Origin: an uncultured Porphyromonadaceae bacterium
GTDB taxonomy: Bacteria > Bacteroidota > Bacteroidia > Bacteroidales > Muribaculaceae
Reading direction: 5' to 3'
Assembly: GCA_946187345.1 (NCBI GenBank)
Contig: CAMHQD010000001.1
Location: forward strand, 1 to 64,000
Length of the DNA: 64,000 nt
In this document: positions 57,756 to 64,000 of the stretch, in pieces
How the letters are laid out: every line of letters begins with the position of its first letter
Numbering within the stretch: the stretch's first letter is position 1
Position numbers and translations under genes: made by a program
Notes under the pieces: model-generated
What the model was told of the DNA's origin: nothing
Seen by the model: the letters and a program-made list of their open reading frames with translations, nothing else
Database searches by the model: none

Positions 57756-59960
57756 TTAAGATATGTTTGCCGCATCGATGACGAGGCTCACATCAGTGGG
57801 CTCTACTCCAAGGCGCACAAGGTGGTGGCGGTCGGCCTCAAACTGTCGCCGGAATTCGTCAGGACCTCCCTTTGTGGCCCGGAGCGAAAGACGGTAACAG
57901 TCAATGGCCTCGGTGACGCGGCCAGCCACAAGCAGGGCATGGCCGTGGTTGAGGTGGTCGGCGGTATCAGGCGCGTCTTGGGCTACGATGCGGTCATAGT
58001 AGGCGACACTTCGCTCGGTGTCACCCATCATCAGCGCGCACCATGCGATGGCCCGCCAAGCGCGGTGACCGGCACCTTCAGTGAGGTCCACATGCAGGTA
58101 TTGGTTCATGGCCTTGTCATATCGCTCCGCCTCAAGCAGCGTATGACCGACGCTTAGCATCGTGGCAAGATGACCGGGCTTGAAGGCGAGAATGCGGTCA
58201 TAGAGTTCGAGCGCGCGGTCATACTCGCCGAGCATACGGTAGCATGAGGCCATGTTGCGCAGGGTCCACACGTTGCTATCGTCAGCGAGGTCATACAACT
58301 TGTAGTTGTCGATGGCTTCGTGGTAATGTCCCATGCGCTGATGGGCATAGCCTATTTTCTGATAGACCACCGGCGAGGTATCACCATCACAGGCGAGCAG
58401 ATCGCGGAAGTGCGAGATGGCATCATCATAGAAGCCGTTGGCCAGATAGAACTCGGCAAGCACGTTGAGCATTTCAGGGCGGCGTGTGTAGCGTTCTAAC
58501 AGAGGCAGGTCGCGCAGGTCGAGCGCGGTGTCGAAGGCCGGGGCAAACTCTCTGCGCCGCGAGAACACGTTGAAGAAACGGTATAGGTCCTGCACACAGG
58601 CCACCACGATGCGGTCGCGGCGGTGGTGGCGGTCCTCGGCCACGCGGTCGGCGCGTGCCTGCTCCATTGCCTCGGCTTGAGTGGCGAGCGTGGTGGCGAG
58701 TTGGTCGCGCGAGGCGGCCATCATGCCGCGCAACGACATGGCAAACGAGAACAGGTCACTGTTACATAGTCCCCCACCCAAGCGCGCATGCTGCATGAGT
58801 TCGGCAATCACCTTGTCACCGTCACCCATAAGAAGACTATGGTCGAGGTGGAACGGCCTGAACCAGTTGGCCAATGTCTTAAAGAAAGGAAACGACTTTA
58901 GGTGGGCAAACGAACCGGCATACACATCGTTGCCCTCCATCTGCAGTTCGTTGATTTCTTGTATTTTGTCGGCGATGCCGCTATCGCGCATCACCTGTTC
59001 CCACTCGGGGTTGACATCTCCATCCTCGCCGGGTGCCATGCCACGCAAGCGGTCCTGCACATCGGGCGAGACCTTGGCGATGTCGTTCATCAGATCATCG
59101 CGCACATGGCGAGAGATGTTTGCGGTGTTGCGCGCCTTGGCGAGGCGTTGCTGCACGATGGCGATGTCGTCGGTCAGGCTCGCCACTTCGGTCATGGCGC
59201 TGACGCGTTGCTCAAGGGCAGTGCCACCCAAGGCCACACGACGGCGGTGCAGGCTCATGGCAAGCACAAGATAGAGCAGCGCGCGCATGGCGAGTTCATC
59301 ATCGGCAACACTGATATAAGTCTGGGCTAATAGGGCAAGTTTTGCCTCATCATAAAATTTGAGCAATCCTAAGAGGCAAGCGGCCACAACAAGGCAACGC
59401 GAATGCAGAGGCAGATTGTTGTCGCTGATAATTGACGCTATCAGTTGAGTGTCATCGTCACTCATCGGCACAGTGCTCCATATCTTGTTGAACAGGTTTG
59501 TCTCCTGCTGCTCAAGTGAGGCATGAGCGGTGATGAGCGCCTGCCCGTCACGTTCGGCCTCGGGCAACTCGTTAATCATGGCGATGCGGCTCGCATCACG
59601 CTTTAGGCCCGCGGCGATGTCGGCCAGTGTGGTATTGCGCAAGTCAGCGCGACGCACGAAAAAGACTTCCCTCGAACCGGTCGCTTCGCCCAAACGAATT
59701 GCTGCCCGGTCAGCAATAGAATATACGCGCTTGACAAGTCGCCTCAACACGTTGTGACGCTCCGGGTCAATAACACCATCGGCCACATATCCCAACAGGT
59801 GCCGGTAACTCTCGGCCACATCGTCAATCTCTCCCTGCAACATATAGTCACCGGCGAGTTTGACATACTCGCTCGTGCGAGCGATGGCCGCACGGTAACT
59901 CTCACTCTCTATCAGGGCGTAAACTTCGTTGAGTTTGTCCTTAATCTCTTGCTGTGTCAT
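57756..59960 (-). CDS. Tetratricopeptide-repeat protein
   Basis: The 734-residue protein has no signal peptide. The N-terminal 450 residues are helical and without a recognised domain; residues about 510-700 hold TPR-like repeats (FYLANGFYDDAISHFRDLLA, GYAHQRMGHYHEAIDNYKLY, YRMLGEYDRALELYDRILAF, GHTLLEAERYDKAMNQYLHV). It is probably a scaffold for protein binding; I cannot name a function. It is transcribed upstream of the M3 peptidase gene, which begins 57 nt later. Confidence 0.75.
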   Translation of the reverse strand: MTQQEIKDKLNEVYALIESESYRAAIARTSEYVKLAGDYMLQGEIDDVAESYRHLLGYVADGVIDPERHNVLRRLVKRVYSIADRAAIRLGEATGSREVFFVRRADLRNTTLADIAAGLKRDASRIAMINELPEAERDGQALITAHASLEQQETNLFNKIWSTVPMSDDDTQLIASIISDNNLPLHSRCLVVAACLLGLLKFYDEAKLALLAQTYISVADDELAMRALLYLVLAMSLHRRRVALGGTALEQRVSAMTEVASLTDDIAIVQQRLAKARNTANISRHVRDDLMNDIAKVSPDVQDRLRGMAPGEDGDVNPEWEQVMRDSGIADKIQEINELQMEGNDVYAGSFAHLKSFPFFKTLANWFRPFHLDHSLLMGDGDKVIAELMQHARLGGGLCNSDLFSFAMSLRGMMAASRDQLATTLATQAEAMEQARADRVAEDRHHRRDRIVVACVQDLYRFFNVFSRRREFAPAFDTALDLRDLPLLERYTRRPEMLNVLAEFYLANGFYDDAISHFRDLLACDGDTSPVVYQKIGYAHQRMGHYHEAIDNYKLYDLADDSNVWTLRNMASCYRMLGEYDRALELYDRILAFKPGHLATMLSVGHTLLEAERYDKAMNQYLHVDLTEGAGHRAWRAIAWCALMMGDTERSVAYYDRIVAQDAPDTADHLNHGHALLVAGRVTEAIDCYRLSLRATKGGPDEFRRQFEADRHHLVRLGVEPTDVSLVIDAANIS

Positions 59961-59997
59961 TGTGGAAATATTCAGTCGTTAGCCGTCAGACTATCAA

Positions 59998-60633
59998 CTA
60001 ACGTCTAATCAACAACGATTGGATTATGTCGATTGTCACATTGGCGATGGACGGCAGGCAACAGTCACAAAGCGGAGTGACCTCGGCCGCCGTGCATGTG
60101 GTGGTAAGGCCAACGACGCGTGCCCCGCTGGCGCGACCGGCGCGCAGGCCGTTAAGCGAGTCCTCGATCACCACACACCGGCCGATGTCGATACCGAGAC
60201 GTTCGGCTCCCAGACGGAAACATTGCGGGTCCGGCTTGGGCCGCGTCACCATGTCGCCTGTAACGACATCGGCAAAGCGATGCCGGAAGTCGGGGTGCTG
60301 ACCATAAACGGCTTCCATCTTCAAATGGTCACTGCTGGTGACCAGACAGGTGGGGATTTCGGCGGCGGCAAGATTATCAAGCAATTCAAGAGCCCCCGGG
60401 AAAAAACTATACTTCATGCCGGCCTGAAAGCGGTCGAGCATTGCCGTCACCTCGCGTTGCAGAGAGGGTTCCGGAAAGTAAGTATTGAGGATGGTGGCAA
60501 GATTGCTGCCCTTGATGCGGTGGGCAAAATTGTCGATGCCGGTGGGGTGGCTACGCTCAACAGTGCCCCAAAACTCGGTGTAGATGCCCTCTGTGTCGAG
60601 CAACACGCCGTCCAAGTCAAAGAGCACACCCAT
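59998..60633 (-). CDS. HAD family hydrolase
   Basis: The 211-residue protein is a HAD phosphatase of the beta-phosphoglucomutase-like type: VLFDLDGVLLDTEG nucleophile motif, motif II LVTSSDHLKMEAV, RPKPDPQCFRLGAERLG and VIEDSLNGLRAGRASGA. The start MGVLFDLDG (60633) was chosen because the promoter at 60665-60672 places transcription start at about 60657, too close for the ATG at 60660, unless the mRNA is leaderless. Substrate unknown. Confidence 0.8.
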   Translation of the reverse strand: MGVLFDLDGVLLDTEGIYTEFWGTVERSHPTGIDNFAHRIKGSNLATILNTYFPEPSLQREVTAMLDRFQAGMKYSFFPGALELLDNLAAAEIPTCLVTSSDHLKMEAVYGQHPDFRHRFADVVTGDMVTRPKPDPQCFRLGAERLGIDIGRCVVIEDSLNGLRAGRASGARVVGLTTTCTAAEVTPLCDCCLPSIANVTIDIIQSLLIRR

Positions 60634-60664
60634 TTTACTATTGTCATTTTTCTGAATCATACTA

Positions 60665-60672
60665 CAAAGGTA
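60665..60672 (-). promoter_or_regulatory. -7 promoter element of the HAD gene
   Basis: TACCTTTG on the minus strand, 32 nt before the start at 60633. Confidence 0.5.
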
Positions 60673-60712
60673 CGAAAAAAGTGTGACGTGTGAAGTATAA
60701 AGTGCCGATAAA

Positions 60713-60747
60713 TGCCGCATCGCACATCCAAACAGCGCGATGCGGCA
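60713..60747 (-). terminator. Probable terminator of the nucleotidyltransferase gene
   Basis: Perfect arms TGCCGCATCGC (60713-60723) and GCGATGCGGCA (60737-60747), followed by a short TTTA tail on the minus strand, just after the gene's stop. Confidence 0.55.
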
Positions 60748-60772
60748 TTGCACGTTATTGAGCCGGAAGGCA

Positions 60773-61678
60773 TCAGAAGAGGCGGTCGGGATAGACTCCG
60801 GTGGCGTGGAGTTCGGCGAACTTGTCGACGACACCCTGACGGTCGGCGGCGTAGGTCACGCCAAACCACTTGCTCTCAGTGGCGAGCACACTCACGCTTG
60901 CCGTGCCCTCCTCCACCATCTTGTTGATGAGCGTGGGGATATAGAACTCGGCCTTGGGCTTGGTGAGGTTCTCTTTGAGGAACTCCACAAAGTAGTCCTC
61001 ACTGTGCTTGAAATAGTCGGGAGTGAAGCCCCAGAAGTTCATGCTCACCGGTGTGTCGAAGGCCAGGTGGTGCACCGAGCCGTCGTCGTCGGTAAAGGCG
61101 ATGTCATGCTTCTCGTCGTAGCCGATGGAGGTGCGCTCCACAACGCCGGTGAGGTAGCCGTCCTCGGTCTGGCACACGCCACGAGCCACGGTGCCGCTTT
61201 CGCTCATCGTGTTACCCACCTTGAAGCCCACCATGCTGTAGCGGCCGGTGCTGCCCTCGGGCAGGGCCTGCAGCCACGCGGCCATCACCTCAAAACTGTT
61301 GCGGCCATAGTAGTCGTCACTGTTGATCACGGCAAACGGCTCGTTGATGACGCTCTTGCCCATCAGCACGGCGTGGTTGGTACCCCACGGCTTGACGCGC
61401 TCCTCGGGGCAGGTAAAGCCCTCGGGCAGGTCGTGGATGTCTTGGAAGACGACCTCCACCGGGATGTGGCCCTCATACTTCGAGAGAATCTTCTCGCGGA
61501 AGTCGGCCTCAAACACTTTGCGGATAACAAACACCACCTTGCCGAAGCCGCTGTGAATGGCGTCGTAGATTGAATAGTCCATGATGGTTTCGCCGTGAGG
61601 GCCAAGGCCGTCGAGTTGCTTGAGCCCACCGTAACGGCTGCCCATGCCGGCAGCCAGCACAAATAATGTCGGTTTCAT
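60773..61678 (-). CDS. Sugar-phosphate nucleotidyltransferase
   Basis: The 301-residue protein has the nucleotidyltransferase start LFVLAAGMGSRYGGLKQLDG with the PGxxKPM-like loop LGPHGETIMDYSIYDA, PWGTNHAVLM and FAVINSDDYYGRNSFEVM (metal-binding DD). It is related to the enzymes that make UDP- or dTDP-sugars from sugar-1-phosphates. Its place directly after galM and galK suggests it uses galactose-1-phosphate or a related sugar phosphate, in the role of a UDP-sugar pyrophosphorylase; this is inference. It follows repeat A copy 2 on the minus strand. Confidence 0.8.
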   Translation of the reverse strand: MKPTLFVLAAGMGSRYGGLKQLDGLGPHGETIMDYSIYDAIHSGFGKVVFVIRKVFEADFREKILSKYEGHIPVEVVFQDIHDLPEGFTCPEERVKPWGTNHAVLMGKSVINEPFAVINSDDYYGRNSFEVMAAWLQALPEGSTGRYSMVGFKVGNTMSESGTVARGVCQTEDGYLTGVVERTSIGYDEKHDIAFTDDDGSVHHLAFDTPVSMNFWGFTPDYFKHSEDYFVEFLKENLTKPKAEFYIPTLINKMVEEGTASVSVLATESKWFGVTYAADRQGVVDKFAELHATGVYPDRLF

Positions 61679-61703
61679 TTATTGTTATTTTAATATTTAT
61701 TGA

Positions 61704-61828
61704 AAGGTTAAGAGGTTGAGGGTTGAGGGGTTGAGCCTCGCGCTATCGCGCTCGGTGATAATACATTTATTCCCATTTGCGCCAGCAAATGGCTAAACAT
61801 CTCAACGCTAAACCTCTAAACGTTAAAT
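61704..61828. repeat. Intergenic palindromic repeat, family A copy 2
   Basis: GAGGTTGAG phrases, CCTCGCGCTATCGCGCTCGGTGATAAT (in two parts: CCTCGCGCTATC, GCGCTCGGTGATAAT), TATTCCCATTTGC-GCCA-GCAAATGG and CTCAACGCTAAACCTC. It fills the gap between galM and the nucleotidyltransferase gene and overlaps the last few galM codons. Confidence 0.75.
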
Positions 61829-62869
61829 TGTGGCGAAGCGGAAGAGAATCAGGCGGCGATATTCCTCGTCCGGACGAAGTTCCTGCGAGGGGAACTGCGG
61901 CTTGTTGGGCGCGTCGGGGAAGCCCTGACACTCGATTGCCACCGCGTCGTAGTCATGATAGACGTGTCCGCCCTTGCCGGCCGGGCAGCCCTCGAGCCAG
62001 TTGCCGGTGTAGACTTGCACGCCAGGCTGGTCGGTGAGCACCTCGAGGGTGCGTCCGCTCGCAGGGTCGCTCAGCAGCGCCGCGCTGTGCAGGCCGCCGT
62101 CCTCATGGCCGTCAATCACCCAGCAGTTGTCGTAGCCCTTGCCGTAGCGCAGCGCGTCAAAGTCGGCCTTGATATCGCGGCCAATCGCCTTGGGCGTGGT
62201 GAAGTCCATCGGCGTGCCCGCCACCGGAGCCAGTTCGCCCGTGGGGATGAGGCTGTCGCTGGTTGGCAGCCAGCGCGACGCGTTGAGTTGCAGCACATGG
62301 TTGAGCGCGGTGCCGGCGTCGTGGCCGGCCAGGTTCCAATAACTGTGGTTGGTGAGGTTGACCACCGTCGGAGCGTCGGTGATGGCGCTGTACTCGATGC
62401 GCAGCACGTTGTCCTCGCTCCATGTGTAAGCCACGCGAGCCGTCAGTGTGCCGGGATAGTTCTCGTCGCCGTCGGGACTGACAAGCGAGAACACCACCGT
62501 CTCGCCCACCACCTCGGCGTCCCACACCTTGTGGCTGAAGCCTTCGGGGCCGCCGTGCAGCGCGTTCGGGCCGTTGTTGATGGCCAACTGATGGAGTTTA
62601 CCGTCCACAACAAGGTGCCCCTCGGCGATGCGGTTGGCATAGCGGCCGGGCGTCTTGCCGGCGCACGGGCCATCATAGAAATAGTCGGCCAAGTCCTCAT
62701 AGCCCAGCGCCACGTCAGCCAAGCGGCCATCGCGGTCGGGCACCGTAACGCGAGTGACACCGGCACCGATTGGCGACAACTGCACGCTCGCGCCACTCTC
62801 GTTGGTCAACGTATAGGCCTCAAGCACGCCTATCGGCGTGTCAAAGCACTCGGTTGTTATCTTTATCAT
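61823..62869 (-). CDS. galM: Aldose 1-epimerase (galactose mutarotase)
   Basis: The enzyme equilibrates the alpha and beta anomers of galactose (or glucose) ahead of galactokinase. The 348-residue protein has PGRYANRIAEG, HGGPEGFSHKVW, NLTNHSYWNLAG (catalytic His) and AIECQGFPDAPN (catalytic Glu), with the beta-sandwich length of the GalM family. The start MIKITTECFDTPIG at 62869 is preceded by repeat A. It follows galK on the minus strand, so galactose use is the likely role. Confidence 0.92.
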   Translation of the reverse strand: MIKITTECFDTPIGVLEAYTLTNESGASVQLSPIGAGVTRVTVPDRDGRLADVALGYEDLADYFYDGPCAGKTPGRYANRIAEGHLVVDGKLHQLAINNGPNALHGGPEGFSHKVWDAEVVGETVVFSLVSPDGDENYPGTLTARVAYTWSEDNVLRIEYSAITDAPTVVNLTNHSYWNLAGHDAGTALNHVLQLNASRWLPTSDSLIPTGELAPVAGTPMDFTTPKAIGRDIKADFDALRYGKGYDNCWVIDGHEDGGLHSAALLSDPASGRTLEVLTDQPGVQVYTGNWLEGCPAGKGGHVYHDYDAVAIECQGFPDAPNKPQFPSQELRPDEEYRRLILFRFATI

Positions 62870-62882
62870 ATAATTAATAGTT

Positions 62883-62996
62883 GAAATGTTGAGGGGTTGA
62901 GCCTCGCGCTCGGGGATAATGAATTTCATGCCCTACATTTATTCCCATTTGCGCCAGCAAATGGCTCAACCGCTCAACGCTAAACCTCTAAACGGA
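62883..62996. repeat. Intergenic palindromic repeat, family A copy 3
   Basis: GAGGGGTTGAGCC, TCGCGCTCGGGGATAAT (shortened), TATTCCCATTTGC-GCCA-GCAAATGG and GCTCAACGCTAAACCTC between galK and galM. Confidence 0.75.
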
Positions 62997-64000
62997 TTAG
63001 CAGCGGTGAGCGCCGTCGCTGATTACCACGTCGATCACCACGGGCTCGTGGCCGTACTTCTCGTTGAAGCACTTCTTGGCCTCGGCGATAAAGGCGTCAT
63101 AGAGTTCGTTCTTCACCAGGTTGATGGTGCAGCCGCCAAAGCCGCCGCCCATGATGCGGCTGCCGGTGACGCCCATGCGCTTGGCGATGTCGTTGAGGAA
63201 GTCCAGTTCCTCGCAACTCACCTCATAGTCGGCGCTCAAGCCATGATGGGTCTCATACATGCGGGCACCCACAGTCTCCATGTCGCCGCGGTTGAGGGCG
63301 TCGCACACATCGAGCACACGCTGCTTCTCGCCGATGACGTAGCGCGCGCGCTTGTAGTCCTCCTCGCTGATGCGGTCGCGGGCGGCGTCGAGCATCTCCA
63401 TCGTGGCGTCGCGCAGGGTCTCCACGCCCAGCGTGGCGGCCACGCGCTCGCAACTCTGGCGGCGCTTGTTGTAGGGCGAGTCAACCAACTCGTGCTTCAC
63501 CTTGCTGTCGAGCAGCACCAGGCGGTAGCCGTCGGCCTTGAACGGGAAGTACTCATACTCGAGCGAACGGCAGTCGAGGCGGATCAGGCAGTCCTTCTTG
63601 CCGAACACGCTGGCGAACTGGTCCATAATGCCGCAGTTCACGCCGCAATAGTTATGCTCGGTGCTCTGACCGATCTTGGCGAGTTCAAATTTCTCTATCT
63701 TGTTGTCGTTGAACAGGTCGTTCATCGCATAGGCGAAGCAGGACTCGAGGGCGGCACTTGACGACAGGCCGGCGCCCAGGGGCACGTTTCCGGCAAACAC
63801 GGCGTCGAAGCCCTTGACCTGGCCGCCGCGCTTGATCACCTCACGGCACACGCCGAACACGTAGCGCGCCCACTGCTCCTGCGGGGCGTCCTCCTCCTTG
63901 AGGCCGAACTCGACGTAGGCGTCCAGGTCGGCGCTGTAGAGGCGCACGCGGTCGGTGCCGTTCACGTTGATGGCCGCGGCGATGTAGCGGTCGATAGCGC
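62997..64000 (-). CDS. galK: Galactokinase (5' part beyond the window)
   Basis: The kinase makes galactose-1-phosphate with ATP. Only the C-terminal 334 codons or so lie in the window; the frame is open to the edge (AAAINVNGTDRVRLYSADL) and the real start lies beyond 64000. It has the GHMP ATP-binding motif PLGAGLSSSAALE and the C-terminal GSRIMGGGFGGCTINLV. galM follows on the same strand, then the sugar nucleotidyltransferase; galT and a galactose transporter are not seen here. Confidence 0.93.
   Translation of the reverse strand, partial: AIDRYIAAAINVNGTDRVRLYSADLDAYVEFGLKEEDAPQEQWARYVFGVCREVIKRGGQVKGFDAVFAGNVPLGAGLSSSAALESCFAYAMNDLFNDNKIEKFELAKIGQSTEHNYCGVNCGIMDQFASVFGKKDCLIRLDCRSLEYEYFPFKADGYRLVLLDSKVKHELVDSPYNKRRQSCERVAATLGVETLRDATMEMLDAARDRISEEDYKRARYVIGEKQRVLDVCDALNRGDMETVGARMYETHHGLSADYEVSCEELDFLNDIAKRMGVTGSRIMGGGFGGCTINLVKNELYDAFIAEAKKCFNEKYGHEPVVIDVVISDGAHRC

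Overview
The window looks like a chromosomal segment of a Bacteroidales gut bacterium with fairly high GC, most plausibly Muribaculaceae or a near relative; the family is inference, the order is better supported. The evidence is: repeated Bacteroidetes-type promoters (-7 element TAnnTTTG, often with TTG or TTTG about 20 nt upstream), no obvious Shine-Dalgarno dependence, a serine palmitoyltransferase (bacterial sphingolipids), a methylmalonyl-CoA decarboxylase operon (propionate from succinate), a PepO-like M13 peptidase, secreted GH20 and GH53 glycosidases and many signal-peptide or lipobox proteins. Most of the window is core housekeeping sequence; no phage, insertion sequence transposase or CRISPR array was found.

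Layout. 0-9 kb: pRiA4b-like protein, serine palmitoyltransferase, dCMP deaminase, CtpA-type protease, 5-formyl-THF cyclo-ligase, LuxR-type regulator, TruA, arginine decarboxylase and a first copy of a putative ~143-nt small RNA. 9-15 kb (minus strand): uridine phosphorylase, then the row yicC-gmk-nadD-DUF5063-M18 aminopeptidase-prfA. 15-20 kb: five-gene operon for methylmalonyl-CoA epimerase and the Na+-pumping decarboxylase, followed by tRNA-Ser. 20-25 kb: B12-type radical SAM protein, glycosyltransferase, an AT-rich MNT/HEPN pair, a cluster of nested hairpins, and a SUMF1/formylglycine-enzyme-fold protein whose 3' end resembles the variable region of a diversity-generating retroelement (DGR). 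25-31 kb: malate dehydrogenase, EngB, SRPBCC protein, PyrE, PNPase, then a second copy of the small RNA. 31-40 kb: Cthe_2159-like lipoprotein, GH20 hexosaminidase, nitroreductase-like protein, M15-like DUF5715 protein, HAD phosphatase, small lipoprotein, AroB. 40-48 kb: N-degron cluster clpS-clpA-aat, GH53 galactanase, an ECF sigma / membrane protein / Spy-like operon, tRNA-Val. 48-64 kb: LolA-like protein, ABC-F ATPase, M13 peptidase, pseudouridine catabolism genes psuG/psuK with an operator-like direct repeat, esterase, M3 oligopeptidase, TPR protein, HAD phosphatase, sugar nucleotidyltransferase, GalM and a GalK cut by the window edge.

The intergenic DNA is unusually structured. Several short palindromic repeat families sit between co-directional genes, flanked by tandem short phrases (for example TAACGAC or GTTGACC), and related palindromes even appear in frame inside coding genes (GH20 N-terminus, AroB, perhaps NadD). 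The most interesting signals are the DGR-like target gene with its adjacent cruciform, the two-copy small RNA family, and the tandem operator-like sites at psuK.
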